DNA from: an uncultured Roseovarius sp.
Lineage (GTDB): Bacteria > Pseudomonadota > Alphaproteobacteria > Rhodobacterales > Rhodobacteraceae
DNA length: 64,000 nt
Direction: 5' to 3'
Assembly (NCBI GenBank): GCA_951812895.1
Contig: OX638333.1
Span: 1,850,366-1,914,365 of the forward strand
Positions within the stretch are counted from its first letter, which is position 1; the number at the start of each line of letters is the position of its first letter. Positions 20,514 to 30,005 of the stretch are shown here, one piece after another. The position numbers and the translations under genes are program-made. The notes under the pieces are model-generated. The model searched no databases and was not told the DNA's origin. It saw nothing but the letters and a program-made list of their open reading frames with translations.

Positions 20514-22177
20514 GCGCGATCCCACAAACCCGCCTGCAAGTCATGTGGAACCGTCTGCTTGCCGTGGTTGAAGAACAGGGTCAGGCACTGATCCGCGCGG
20601 CGTTTAGCCCGATCGTCAGGGAAAGCGGCGATATCTCTGCCGGTATCTTTGATCTGCGTGGCCGGATGCTGGCACAGGCCGTGACCGGCACGCCCGGCCA
20701 TATCAACACCATGGCCGAGGCAGTTAAACATCTGCTGGATCGCTTCAGCATCCAGAACATGCAGCCCGGCGATATCTATATGACCAATGATCCTTGGCTG
20801 GCGTCCGGGCATCTTAACGATTTTCTGCTAATGCAGCCGGTTTTTCACAAGAACCGTGTCGTTGGATTTACTTCCTGTACGTCGCATCTGGCAGATCTCG
20901 GGGGCAAAGGGATGGGGCCAGAAGGGTCGGATATCTTTGACGAGGGGTTGTTGATCCCACCCTGCAAATTGGTAGATCGTGGAGAAATCCATGAATTTCT
21001 GATGGAGGTGGTCAAGGCCAACTCTCGGGAACCCATTGCGAACGAGGGTGATATTTACGCACTGATCGCGTGCTGCGAAACCGGGGCCACTCGGTTGGCT
21101 GGAATGATGGAAGAGTTCGGCCTGGATGATCTCGACCCACTTGCTGACTACATCATCGAAACCTCTTACAAAGGCACTCTGGATGCGATCGCCGAGGTGC
21201 CCAAAGGCGTTTACCATAGCACGCTGAATGTAGACGGCTATGAGCATCCTATTACGCTTTGTGCAACACTCACTGTAGCCGACGATCACATCACGCTGGA
21301 TTTTGATGGAACATCGAGGTGTTCCGACAAAGGGATCAATGTTCCTCTAAACTATGCGACCGCTTATTCGGTTTTCGCACTGCGCTGTATCATCGGGCCA
21401 GACATTCCGAACAACGCCGGATCGCTTGAACTGTTCCGGGTAACGGGGCCGAAAGGTTGTATCCTGAATGCACAAAGACCTGTACCGGTGGCCATGCGTC
21501 ATTCACTGGGCCAAATGACACCTGATCTTGCTTATGGCTGCCTTTCGCAGGCCTTGCCGGACATGGTGCCGGCTGAGGGTGCCTCTTGCCTATACGACCT
21601 CCCCTTGCGCCATACTCCAGAAGCAGCGCGTGATGGTGGAACCACATTCGCGTTGGAACTCGTCTACAACGGGGGAACGGGTGCACGGCCATCGTCCGAC
21701 GGGCTGTCAGCAACAGCCTTCCCAAGCGGGGTTTGGGGCAGCCAGATCGAAACGACCGAAGCCGTGGCCCCGGTTCTGATCACCAGACGAGAATTGCGAG
21801 AAGACAGCGGCGGAGCTGGTAAGTATCGTGGCGGATTGGGGCAGCATATCGAAATGGAATCCGCAACTGACGAAGATTTTCTGGTGTTCCTTTCGGTCGA
21901 ACGCGTTCTGTTTCCCGCAGCGGGTAGACATGGCGGAGAAGCGGGTGCCAAAGGGCGTATACGCGTCGGCCACGATGGTAGTGATTTACCCAGCAAGGGT
22001 GAAATACGTGTGCCTGCGGGCACACCCTTGGTTGTTGCCACACCGGGCGGAGGTGGCTTTGGGCCTGTCCTGGAACGAAGCCAACGTGATGTAACGCGCG
22101 ACCTTAAGTCTGGAATCATTTCAGAAAAAGCCGCCTTGGGAACATATGGTTATCGCGGTGCAGGAGATGATAAATGA
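20510..22177 (+). CDS. Hydantoinase B/oxoprolinase family protein (HyuB-like)
   Basis: 555 residues. Family motifs seen: SPIVRESGDISAGIFDLRGRMLAQ near residue 25, PGDIYMTNDPW near 83, FTSCTSHLADLGGK, SLGQMTPDLAYG and a Gly-rich C-terminus (ATPGGGGFGPV). This is the partner that, with HyuA, completes the ATP-dependent cyclic amidohydrolase. ATGA overlaps on both ends show translational coupling to hyuA and the aminotransferase gene. Confidence 0.93.
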   Translation: MSAIPQTRLQVMWNRLLAVVEEQGQALIRAAFSPIVRESGDISAGIFDLRGRMLAQAVTGTPGHINTMAEAVKHLLDRFSIQNMQPGDIYMTNDPWLASGHLNDFLLMQPVFHKNRVVGFTSCTSHLADLGGKGMGPEGSDIFDEGLLIPPCKLVDRGEIHEFLMEVVKANSREPIANEGDIYALIACCETGATRLAGMMEEFGLDDLDPLADYIIETSYKGTLDAIAEVPKGVYHSTLNVDGYEHPITLCATLTVADDHITLDFDGTSRCSDKGINVPLNYATAYSVFALRCIIGPDIPNNAGSLELFRVTGPKGCILNAQRPVPVAMRHSLGQMTPDLAYGCLSQALPDMVPAEGASCLYDLPLRHTPEAARDGGTTFALELVYNGGTGARPSSDGLSATAFPSGVWGSQIETTEAVAPVLITRRELREDSGGAGKYRGGLGQHIEMESATDEDFLVFLSVERVLFPAAGRHGGEAGAKGRIRVGHDGSDLPSKGEIRVPAGTPLVVATPGGGGFGPVLERSQRDVTRDLKSGIISEKAALGTYGYRGAGDDK

Positions 22178-23259
22178 TATCCCCAGTTCCTCACGTCGCC
22201 GCAATGGCACCTTATGCTTTGGCTGATCTGTCTGCACCGCCGGGCAAACGCTTGGTGTCTTTATCGCAAAATGAAAGTTTACGAGGCCCAAGCCCCTTGG
22301 CAATCAAAGCGTCGGAGAGTGCAGCTCAGAACCCGCATTTGTACCCCGATCCCGACTGGACTTCGCTGCGTGATGCAATTGCCGAGGTGCATGAAATCGA
22401 CGCAGGTTTGATCGTTTGTGGCAATGGGTCACTCGACCTTATCGGAAGCATTGCGAGGGCTTTTTGCGGTCCAGATCGCGCCGCTCTGGCGCCGGCCCAT
22501 GCCTATCCATTCTTTCGTAGTGCGACGCTCATGACCGGCGCACGATACGACGCGGCACCTGAATTGGCGATGACAGCAGATGTCGATGCTCTGTTGAACT
22601 CAGTTCAGCCGGATACAAGCATCGTTTTCGTCGCAAATCCCGGCAATCCGACCGGCACACGCATTTCACGCACCGAGTTGCTACGCCTTCGCGAAGGGTT
22701 GAGAGGTGACATTCTGTTTGTGATTGATGAGGCCTATGGCGAGTTTGCAGATCATGTGCATGAGCCAATGTTCGATCTGGTTGACCGTGGGGATACCGTG
22801 GTTCTGCGCACATTTTCCAAGGCATACGGCCTTGCCGGAATGCGCGTTGGTTGGGGCTTGTTTCCGGCGCTGATTGGCACGGAAATACGTAAACTTCTGA
22901 ACCCAAACAATGCCGCCGCTCCGGGCCAGGCAGCTGCACAGGCTGCAATGCTGGATCAGGACTACATGAGAGCGACTTGTGCCGAGACTGCACAACAGCG
23001 CGACGCATTTGCCAAACGCGCGCGCGCCCTCGGGCTGGACGTGCCGCAAAGTTTCACCAACTTCACTCTCATACGCTTTGCATCTTCTGAGGCGGCAGCC
23101 AGTGCTGATGCATTCCTGCGATCAGAAGGTGTATTCCTTCGCGCGCAGGGTGGGGCCGGGCTACCGAATTGCCTGCGCGCGACCGCAAGTGTCGCAGATG
23201 ACATGGATTTGGCCGCCGGACTGCTTGAGGATTGGATGCAAAGGGAGGCCTCTAAATGA
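22174..23259 (+). CDS. Class I/II PLP aminotransferase, HisC-like
   Basis: 361 residues with the fold-type I aminotransferase pattern of histidinol-phosphate aminotransferase relatives: SQNES at about 31, FVANPGNPTGT at about 152, VIDEAYGEF at about 183, and the PLP lysine Lys216 in RTFSKAYGLAGMRVGW. It lacks his-operon neighbours; its place in a hydantoinase operon suggests it transaminates an amino acid freed by ring opening rather than histidinol phosphate. Coupled to both neighbours by 4-base overlaps. Confidence 0.85.
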   Translation: MISPVPHVAAMAPYALADLSAPPGKRLVSLSQNESLRGPSPLAIKASESAAQNPHLYPDPDWTSLRDAIAEVHEIDAGLIVCGNGSLDLIGSIARAFCGPDRAALAPAHAYPFFRSATLMTGARYDAAPELAMTADVDALLNSVQPDTSIVFVANPGNPTGTRISRTELLRLREGLRGDILFVIDEAYGEFADHVHEPMFDLVDRGDTVVLRTFSKAYGLAGMRVGWGLFPALIGTEIRKLLNPNNAAAPGQAAAQAAMLDQDYMRATCAETAQQRDAFAKRARALGLDVPQSFTNFTLIRFASSEAAASADAFLRSEGVFLRAQGGAGLPNCLRATASVADDMDLAAGLLEDWMQREASK

Positions 23260-24002
23260 TTGCCCCAACACGCGGCCGCGCACGTATCGGTGTGTTTGTG
23301 CCTTTTACCAATACCAACCTTGAACCTGACATGATGATGTTGCGACCGAACGGTGTATCGCTGCATTTTGCCCGTTTGGGCGGGTACGATGAGGATGAAA
23401 TTCCTGATGAATCGCAGATGGCAGAGCTTGGCGCTGCGGATATGGAGGAGCCGTTACGCCTTCTTCAGGGGGCCAAGCCGGATGTGATCATGTACGGCTG
23501 TACCTCGGCAACGCTCGCCCATGGCCCTGTATTTGATCGTGATTTGGCAGAAAGGATCGCCAAATCAAGTGGGGCCAAAACGGTTACGGCAGCCGGGGCT
23601 CTTGTCCACGCCTTGAAATCGCTCGGAGTAAAAAGGATTGGCTTTGCTTCCCCTTATGTTCCATCGCTGAACGATGAGGCAATTGCATATCTTGCTAGAG
23701 AAGGCTTTGAAACCGTCTCGCGTGCCGACTTTGCGGGTGAGCTTGATAATGCGGGGCAGGGCGCTGTAACCCCGGATGAGGTGTTTGCCTTAGGTCAGCG
23801 CGCCAACAGCGAAACAGCTCAGGCGGTTGTCTTGTCCTGTACCGACATGCGCAGTGTCGAGGTTGTTGACCAGCTTGAAAGCGCGATTGGAAAATCGGTG
23901 ATAACTTCTAATCAGGCAATGATGTTTCAGGCGATGCAGCTTGCAGGGATAGAAGATGCGCCCATGGGTTTTGGGCAGCTTTTCGAAAGGATCGGATCAT
24001 GA
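23256..24002 (+). CDS. Asp/Glu racemase superfamily protein, maleate isomerase/arylmalonate decarboxylase type
   Basis: 248 residues. Two catalytic-type cysteines are present: Cys82 in YGCTSAT and Cys195 in LSCTDMRS, the arrangement of maleate cis-trans isomerase and related racemases. The N-terminal GVFVPFTNTNLEPD stretch also fits the maleate isomerase subgroup. Such enzymes isomerise or racemise small dicarboxylic or amino acids without cofactor. Whether this one racemises a carbamoyl or amino acid, or isomerises a maleate-like acid, cannot be told from sequence. Confidence 0.82.
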   Translation: MIAPTRGRARIGVFVPFTNTNLEPDMMMLRPNGVSLHFARLGGYDEDEIPDESQMAELGAADMEEPLRLLQGAKPDVIMYGCTSATLAHGPVFDRDLAERIAKSSGAKTVTAAGALVHALKSLGVKRIGFASPYVPSLNDEAIAYLAREGFETVSRADFAGELDNAGQGAVTPDEVFALGQRANSETAQAVVLSCTDMRSVEVVDQLESAIGKSVITSNQAMMFQAMQLAGIEDAPMGFGQLFERIGS

Positions 24003-25381
24003 ACCAAACGCTTAACCCCGTAGCGGTTCCCAGCGAAGAACAGTTCGCTGAGATTGCGGAATTTGCTCTGCGGAGTGATTTGGATATCCCTGAAGAAGCA
24101 CTACACCACACGTCGACCCTATTGATTGACACCCTTGGCGTTGCGGCCGGGGCAACTTCACTTGAGGTCGGGCATATCGCCCGGGAACACGCCGTCGAAT
24201 TTCACGCGGCGGGCTCGAACTCCTCCGCTGCACGCATGTTGTTTGATGGTCGGCTTGTCAGCCTGCCCGGCGCAGCATGGGCATTGGCAACACAGATCGA
24301 CAATCTGGATGGGCATGATGGATTCAACCAAGTCAAAGGTCACATTGGCTGTGCCGTTGTTCCCGCCCTGTTTGCATTCGCGGAAAGGCATCCGGACTTA
24401 ACCGGACAACAAGCATTACGTGCACTCGCCATGTCATATGAGATCGCTGCGCGCGCGGGCTTGTCCCTGCATGCCACTGTCAGCGATTATCACACTTCAG
24501 GGGCATGGAATGCGCTTGGCGTTGTCGCACTTGGTTGTCACCTTGAAGGGACTGACAAAGAGATATTGCGACAGGCGCTTGGTATTGCAGAGTATCATGG
24601 TCCTCGTAGCCAAATGATGCGCGAGATCGACAACCCGACGATGTTGCATGATGGCTCTGGTATGGGGGCAATGGTTGGCACCATGTCAACGCTTCTCGCC
24701 ATACGTGGCTTTACCGGTGCGCCTGCGATCACGATCGAGGCGCCAGAGGTGAGTGCTTACTGGTCTGATTTGGGGCAGCGATGGACCGTATCCGAAAATT
24801 ACATCAAGCCTTATCCCAGCTGCCGCTGGGGTCACGCTGCAATCGACGCCCTGCGCAAGCTCATGTTGACCGAAGGGGTCACAGCGGAAAACACAGCAGC
24901 CATAGAAGTCCGTACATTTGACGAGGCTGCACGCCTTTTCGCAGGCGTACCGGAAACCACTACTCAGGCACAATATTCGCTCAACTTTGTGATGGCGGCG
25001 ATGTTGCGTTACGGCGCGGTTGCACCGGAACATATCTCGGGTTCTGGACTGAATGATCCGGCAATCACGTTATTGATTCCTCGGATCACTGCCGTCTCAT
25101 CAGACCGTCATAACGCGGCGTTTCCAGAGGGGCGATGGTCAGATGTCGAGGTTACACTGACTGACGGTCGCAAGCTCAATTCTGGTGATGTCGCAGCCAG
25201 CGGCGGGCCCGGTGCGTGGCGCAGTGATGCAGAGGTCGAAGAAAAGTTCCACGTTTTTTGCGCCAAGGCTTTGTCAAAGGATCGGACCAAAGCCATTTGG
25301 GCGATGCGTGATGCGTTGCTTGAACCTGGCGTAAAGTTTTCTGATCTGATTGCATTGATCTACCCGGGTGTTGATGCATGA
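23999..25381 (+). CDS. MmgE/PrpD family protein
   Basis: 460 residues. DTLGVAAGAT at about residue 43, the H-rich LDGHDGFNQVKGHIGCAVVPALFA segment and YIKPYPSCRWGHAAIDAL at about 265 are hallmarks of MmgE/PrpD. Members include 2-methylcitrate dehydratase, cis-aconitate decarboxylase and iminodisuccinate epimerase. No methylcitrate-cycle genes are near, so a role on a dicarboxylic or imino acid intermediate of this operon is more likely. ATGA overlaps at both ends. Confidence 0.88.
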   Translation: MNQTLNPVAVPSEEQFAEIAEFALRSDLDIPEEALHHTSTLLIDTLGVAAGATSLEVGHIAREHAVEFHAAGSNSSAARMLFDGRLVSLPGAAWALATQIDNLDGHDGFNQVKGHIGCAVVPALFAFAERHPDLTGQQALRALAMSYEIAARAGLSLHATVSDYHTSGAWNALGVVALGCHLEGTDKEILRQALGIAEYHGPRSQMMREIDNPTMLHDGSGMGAMVGTMSTLLAIRGFTGAPAITIEAPEVSAYWSDLGQRWTVSENYIKPYPSCRWGHAAIDALRKLMLTEGVTAENTAAIEVRTFDEAARLFAGVPETTTQAQYSLNFVMAAMLRYGAVAPEHISGSGLNDPAITLLIPRITAVSSDRHNAAFPEGRWSDVEVTLTDGRKLNSGDVAASGGPGAWRSDAEVEEKFHVFCAKALSKDRTKAIWAMRDALLEPGVKFSDLIALIYPGVDA

Positions 25382-26352
25382 GCACAGAAAGCCCAACTAT
25401 CTTATTACACAATTCTGAAACCGGCGAGATGGCCGCGCGCCTGAAAGCCGCCCTGCCGAACATAACGGTTGCCGAATGCAACAGCTACGAAGGCATGCAA
25501 TCCCTGGTGCCCGAACTGAAGCCGGATGTGGTGTATTCTGTCCGCTTCGCCGGCACGCCCGGTTTTCCCCGTGACATCATGCTTGGGCCAGATGGCCCGC
25601 GTTGGATTTCGGTCGGTGGTTCAGGTTGTGACCACCTCGGGCAATGGGACACCGAACAGGTCACCGTAACCAATTCGGCAGGTGTGGCTGCGGCGATGAT
25701 GGCAGAGTATGTTTTTGGCTCGGTACTGAATTTTACTCTCGATATCTCAGGGCTGCATCAGGACAAAGCCGCACGTAAATGGAACGGTGCACGCTTGATG
25801 GAAACATTGCGTGGCAAGACCATTCTGATTGTTGGTCTTGGTCACACCGGCCAGGAAATTGCCACCCGGGCCAAAGCATTCGGTATGCATGTCATTGGCA
25901 CCCGTGCCCGGCCCGTACCAACCGACAATGTGGACGAAGTTTTCGCCGCTGACGATCTGCCCGAGTTATGGGACCGTGCAGATGTGGTTGCGGTTTGCGT
26001 TCCGTTACTGGCGTCTACGCGCGGTCTGATTGATGCACGCGCGCTGGCAGCGATGAAGCCGACAACTATTTTGGCGGATGTCTCGCGCGGAGGGGTTGTC
26101 GAAGGCAGTGCACTGATTAATGCGCTGAGGAATGGAACTATCGCGGCTGCGGCGCTGGACGTGTTCGAGACTGAGCCACTACCGCCCGACAACCCGATTT
26201 GGGAGTTGGAGAACGTTATCCTCTCACCACATTGTTCCAGTGTCTATGAAGGCTGGGAAATGGAATCCTTTGAAATGTTCATCGAAAACCTGCGTCGCTG
26301 GCAGCGGGGCGAGCAGTTACACAACATCGTAGATCCCACGCGTGGATACTAA
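25378..26352 (+). CDS. D-2-hydroxyacid dehydrogenase family protein
   Basis: 324 residues. The NAD-binding loop is VGLGHTGQEIATRAKAFGM; the catalytic Arg lies in ADVSRGGVVEG, the Glu in DVFETEPLP and the His in ILSPHCSS, as in D-isomer-specific 2-hydroxyacid dehydrogenases. It should interconvert a 2-keto acid and a D-2-hydroxy acid with NAD(P)H. In this operon it could reduce a keto acid from the aminotransferase or the aldolase. Overlaps the PrpD gene by 4 bases. Confidence 0.9.
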   Translation: MSTESPTILLHNSETGEMAARLKAALPNITVAECNSYEGMQSLVPELKPDVVYSVRFAGTPGFPRDIMLGPDGPRWISVGGSGCDHLGQWDTEQVTVTNSAGVAAAMMAEYVFGSVLNFTLDISGLHQDKAARKWNGARLMETLRGKTILIVGLGHTGQEIATRAKAFGMHVIGTRARPVPTDNVDEVFAADDLPELWDRADVVAVCVPLLASTRGLIDARALAAMKPTTILADVSRGGVVEGSALINALRNGTIAAAALDVFETEPLPPDNPIWELENVILSPHCSSVYEGWEMESFEMFIENLRRWQRGEQLHNIVDPTRGY

Positions 26353-26366
26353 TTAGAGGACACACC

Positions 26367-27263
26367 ATGTCAGAGCGGTTTCGCGGCGTCATCACGCCTA
26401 TTCTTACCCCTTACAATGATGATCACAGCATTGCGCGAGACCTTTATCTTGATCACGCCGCAGGATGTCTTGCAGGGGGTGCACACTATATTTCACCCTT
26501 TGGCACGACCAGCGAGGCATTAAGCAACTCTTCGCGCGAACGGATGGAAATGCTGGAACTGTTGATCGGTTCCGGTGCTGCCCGGCCTGATCAGATGATG
26601 CCAGGCACGGGGCTTTGCTCGTTTGAGGAGACACTGACCTTGTGCCGCCACGCGGTTGATCTGGGATGCGCGGCTGTGATGACCCTGCCACCGTTTTTCT
26701 TCGTAAATGCCTCTGATGAGGGGCTTTATCGTTACTTTAGTGAGTTGATTGAGGCCACCGGATCAGAGGCACTTAAGATCTGCCTTTATCATATCCCGCA
26801 AATGGCTGGGATTGGCATTTCGCCCGCACTTGCAGCCCGTCTGAACGTGGCATTCCCCCAGATTGTTGTGGCTTACAAAGACAGCTCCGGGAATTGGGAC
26901 AATACGCAGGCGGTGATCGAAGCTGCGCCGGGCATTTCTGTGTTTCCCGGATCAGAAAGTTTCCTGATCAAAGGTATGAAAATTGGTGGTGGCGGCTGTA
27001 TTTCTGCCAGCTGCAACTCAAACGTTGCGGCCATCCGGGCGATGTACGAGCTTGCCAAGACCCAGAACTGGGAGGCGGCAGAGGCAGCACTTGGGCCAAT
27101 CAACATTCATCGGCAAGCCATTCAGGACGGTGGCCTGATCCCTGCACTAAAATCTCTAAAAGCATATCAATCCGGCGATCTTCGCTGGCTCAATCTACGA
27201 CCACCGCTAGACAATGCAGACTCCGAACTTTGGGCTGCGCTGGCGGCAACCCTTCCGGCGTAG
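26367..27263 (+). CDS. DapA/N-acetylneuraminate lyase family aldolase
   Basis: 298 residues, the family's length. Motifs: GTTSEALSNSSRER at about 46-60 (carboxylate-binding GTTGE-like), Tyr141 in LYHIPQMAG and Schiff-base Lys171 in VVAYKDSSGNWD. Members condense or split pyruvate and an aldehyde; this copy is far from lysine-biosynthesis genes, so a catabolic retro-aldol or hydratase role is more likely. It is the last gene, 14 bases after the dehydrogenase with an AGAGGA ribosome site, and ends 4 bases from the convergent M16 gene. Confidence 0.88.
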   Translation: MSERFRGVITPILTPYNDDHSIARDLYLDHAAGCLAGGAHYISPFGTTSEALSNSSRERMEMLELLIGSGAARPDQMMPGTGLCSFEETLTLCRHAVDLGCAAVMTLPPFFFVNASDEGLYRYFSELIEATGSEALKICLYHIPQMAGIGISPALAARLNVAFPQIVVAYKDSSGNWDNTQAVIEAAPGISVFPGSESFLIKGMKIGGGGCISASCNSNVAAIRAMYELAKTQNWEAAEAALGPINIHRQAIQDGGLIPALKSLKAYQSGDLRWLNLRPPLDNADSELWAALAATLPA

Positions 27264-27267
27264 GTGG

Positions 27268-28581
27268 TTAGTTCAGCGTGGTTTCCAGACCTTCAGGCTG
27301 ACCAATCACCACAAAGGTCAGTTTGTCGGTGTCCATTAACTCTTTGGCCATTCGGTTCACATCGTCCAGGGTAACAGCGTTGACCTGGTCATTGCGCGTC
27401 GTGATGTAATCTGCAGGCAAACCCAATAGCTGTAGCTGAACGGAAAGATTTGCGATTGGTCCGTTGCCATCAAACCGTAACGGAAAGGCGCCGGTCAGAT
27501 AGGTCTTGGCATCGTCCAGCTCTGCCTGCGTTATCCCGTTTTCCTGAATCCGTACCCATTCGGCGCTTATCACCTCAACAGCCTCGGCCACCCGGTCATT
27601 TGCCGAGGCGACAGATCCCATCCAGATCTCTGCACTATCCCGGTCCGCCAGGAAGGTATAAACACCGTAGGTTAAACCGCGCTTTTCGCGCACTTCCTGC
27701 ATCAGGCGACTTTCAAAGCCACCGCCACCAATGATGTGGTTCAAAATGTAAGCTGCAAAGAAATCCGGGTGATCCCGCTCAATCCCGGGTTGGGCAAATG
27801 TAACAACAGACTGAGGCGTCGGATACTCGATCACCTGCACACCACCGGGCAGATTTACATCTGCTTTGTCTGGTACAGGTAAACCTTTTTCTGGTAGCTC
27901 ACCCAAAAGATCGTCCAGCAAAGTGGCAAGATCATCGGCAGTGATATCGCCAACGGCACTGACATATAGCCGCTCGCGCGTGATCGTCCCTTTGTGAGCG
28001 TCTTTAATGTCTTCTTGAGTCAGAGCAGACACAATTTCAACTGTGCCGTTCAGGGCGCTGCCATAGGGATGCGCCCCGTAAACCAGTTCTCGAAAAGCGC
28101 TGGCACCAATCTCTTGCGGGTCTTTCAGGTCTGATTGGATGATCGACAAAACTTGTGCGCGTACGCGTTCGATTGAAGCCTGGTCGAATGTTGGATTGAC
28201 CAGACTGTCCCGCAACAACGCCACTGCCTCATCCCGGTTCTCAGTCAGAAACTTGGCTGAAACACTGATCCAGTCATTGTTGGGCGTGTAGGAAAAGCTC
28301 GCGGCGAGCCCTTCTTTCGCCTGCGCAAAACCCTGAGAGTCGAGATCCCCGGACCCTTCCTCAAGCAGCGCCACCATCAGGTTGGTGACGCCTCTTTTGT
28401 CAGCCGGGTCAAGCGATGCGCCGCCTCGGAACCGCAGTTCAAGTGCCACAAAAGGGATCGAATGATCTTCTACCAGCCATGCATGTATTCCGGCCGGTGT
28501 TGTGATTTCCTGGAATTTCACTTCTGCCTGCAAAGGCAAAGCCGCGAACAACATTACGCAAATAAGAATGAGCCGGTTCAC
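27268..28581 (-). CDS. M16 family peptidase-like protein, non-catalytic subunit
   Basis: 437 residues with a signal peptide (about 1-19, ALPLQA). The M16 fold is recognisable (RFRGGASLDPADKRGVTNLMVALLEEG, EVREKRGLTYGVY, and TYLTGAFPLRF), but the zinc motif HxxEH is absent at the expected place. In Rhodobacterales such a protein usually pairs with an active M16 subunit, here the next upstream gene, overlapping by 4 bases. The pair likely forms a periplasmic heterodimeric peptidase of unknown target. Confidence 0.9.
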   Translation of the reverse strand: MNRLILICVMLFAALPLQAEVKFQEITTPAGIHAWLVEDHSIPFVALELRFRGGASLDPADKRGVTNLMVALLEEGSGDLDSQGFAQAKEGLAASFSYTPNNDWISVSAKFLTENRDEAVALLRDSLVNPTFDQASIERVRAQVLSIIQSDLKDPQEIGASAFRELVYGAHPYGSALNGTVEIVSALTQEDIKDAHKGTITRERLYVSAVGDITADDLATLLDDLLGELPEKGLPVPDKADVNLPGGVQVIEYPTPQSVVTFAQPGIERDHPDFFAAYILNHIIGGGGFESRLMQEVREKRGLTYGVYTFLADRDSAEIWMGSVASANDRVAEAVEVISAEWVRIQENGITQAELDDAKTYLTGAFPLRFDGNGPIANLSVQLQLLGLPADYITTRNDQVNAVTLDDVNRMAKELMDTDKLTFVVIGQPEGLETTLN

Positions 28582-29912
28582 TGTGTCACCTCCGGTGCTT
28601 TGATCCAGCCGGTTACGGCATTGTCGCGGTTAAAAAGTTCATGTGCGGCGGCGATAATATCGTCTTCGGTGACGGCGTTCAGTATATCGGGCCAGGCCTG
28701 CACATCCTCAACAGTCAAACCTTGTGTCAGCGCGCGCCCGTATCGGCTGGCCAGCCCGCTTACATCATCGCGTGCATAGATTTCGTTCGCACGTATCTGC
28801 GTTCGAATACGTTCCAGATGCGCGGGATCAATTCCGCCTTGCAGAAATTCGGCAACCGCATCGTCCAGCGCTGCCTCGGCGTCGGTAAGGGACACACCAG
28901 CCGCAGGAACAATCGTCAGGTTAAAGCTGGTGTCGTCGAGCGACAGGCCCGAGTAATAGGCTGACGTATAAACCGACAACTGGCTTTCGAATTGCAGTTT
29001 CTGCGTAAGAAATGAGGTGGTTCCATTGCCCAGAACTTCTGCGAGCATGGTCAGCGCCGCCGCCTTTTCCTGCGCACCACTGTCGCGTTCAGGGGCGAGA
29101 TACGAGCGCGTCACATAGGGCTGGGCCACCCGGTCATCTTCATAGATGATCCGCCGTTCAGCCATTTGGCGGGGCTCTTGTGGACGGATACGCTCCGGCA
29201 GATCGGCATTGGCTGGGATCGCACCGTAATAGGTTTCTGCTAATGTGCGTACTTCATCCGGTGCGACATCTCCCGCAACAATCAGAATGGCGTTGTTCGG
29301 CGCATAGTGGGTTTTGTAAAAATCCAGCGCATCATCAAGATCAAGATCAACCATCTCATGCTGCCAGCCAATGATTGGCACGCCATAACGATGGTTCAGA
29401 TACTGTGCAGCGTTTTGCTGTTCACGGTAAAGGGCACTGGGGTTGTTTTCGACGCGTTGATTGCGTTCTTCGATGATCACGTCCCGCTCTGTTGCGATAT
29501 CCTCTTCTCCAAGCCGCAGATTAACCATCCGGTCGGATTCCATTCGCATCATCAGTTCCAGCCGATCAGCGGCCACGCGTTGATAGTAAGCTGTATAATC
29601 GTAGCTGGTAAAAGCGTTATCAGTGCCGCCGTTCCGGGCAACCACGGCGGAAAATTCACCAGGCGCCAAGGTGTCCGTGCCTTTGAAAAGCAAATGTTCC
29701 AGAAAATGCGCGACGCCGGAATTGCCTGCGGTCTCATCCGCTGATCCTGCCCGGTACCAGACCATATGCACGACAACCGGTGCCCGATGATCTTCGATCA
29801 CAACCACTTCCATGCCGTTGTCTAGTTCAAACGTGGTAACCAGATCGTTTGCCGATGCCGGGACCATTGTCGCCCAAAACACTGCCAATGTGGTGATCAG
29901 ATATCGCTTCAT
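28578..29912 (-). CDS. M16 family zinc peptidase, catalytic subunit
   Basis: 444 residues from the ATG at 29912, which follows a perfect GGAGG site; an upstream in-frame codon at 29945 lacks one. Signal peptide about 1-21 (VPASA). The inverted zinc motif HFLEH is at 69-73 with the distal Glu in VIIEERNQRVENNPS. C-terminal YGRALTQGLTVEDV belongs to the second M16 domain. It is the active partner of the downstream zinc-less M16 protein. A palindromic terminator of the preceding transcript lies just upstream. Confidence 0.94.
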   Translation of the reverse strand: MKRYLITTLAVFWATMVPASANDLVTTFELDNGMEVVVIEDHRAPVVVHMVWYRAGSADETAGNSGVAHFLEHLLFKGTDTLAPGEFSAVVARNGGTDNAFTSYDYTAYYQRVAADRLELMMRMESDRMVNLRLGEEDIATERDVIIEERNQRVENNPSALYREQQNAAQYLNHRYGVPIIGWQHEMVDLDLDDALDFYKTHYAPNNAILIVAGDVAPDEVRTLAETYYGAIPANADLPERIRPQEPRQMAERRIIYEDDRVAQPYVTRSYLAPERDSGAQEKAAALTMLAEVLGNGTTSFLTQKLQFESQLSVYTSAYYSGLSLDDTSFNLTIVPAAGVSLTDAEAALDDAVAEFLQGGIDPAHLERIRTQIRANEIYARDDVSGLASRYGRALTQGLTVEDVQAWPDILNAVTEDDIIAAAHELFNRDNAVTGWIKAPEVTQ

Positions 29913-29947
29913 GTTGCCTCCATACCCGCAAACGGGGCCTCTCACGA

Positions 29948-29971
29948 AAATACGGCCCGCGGGCCGTATTT
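29948..29971 (-). terminator. Palindromic terminator after the DUF3035 gene
   Basis: A perfect 24-base palindrome, AAATACGGCCCG facing CGGGCCGTATTT. Read on the minus strand it ends in TTTTC, which suits termination of the lspA-DUF3035 transcript. It lies 36 bases before the M16 start codon, so the M16 promoter must be close to or within it. Confidence 0.75.
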
Positions 29972-30005
29972 CAAGTTTGCTGAACAGGTTGTGATCGCCG
30001 GTAGC

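Noticed and set aside
29307-29744. 145-residue plus-strand ORF inside the M16 gene
   Set aside because: Antisense to a clear zinc peptidase; a shadow frame.
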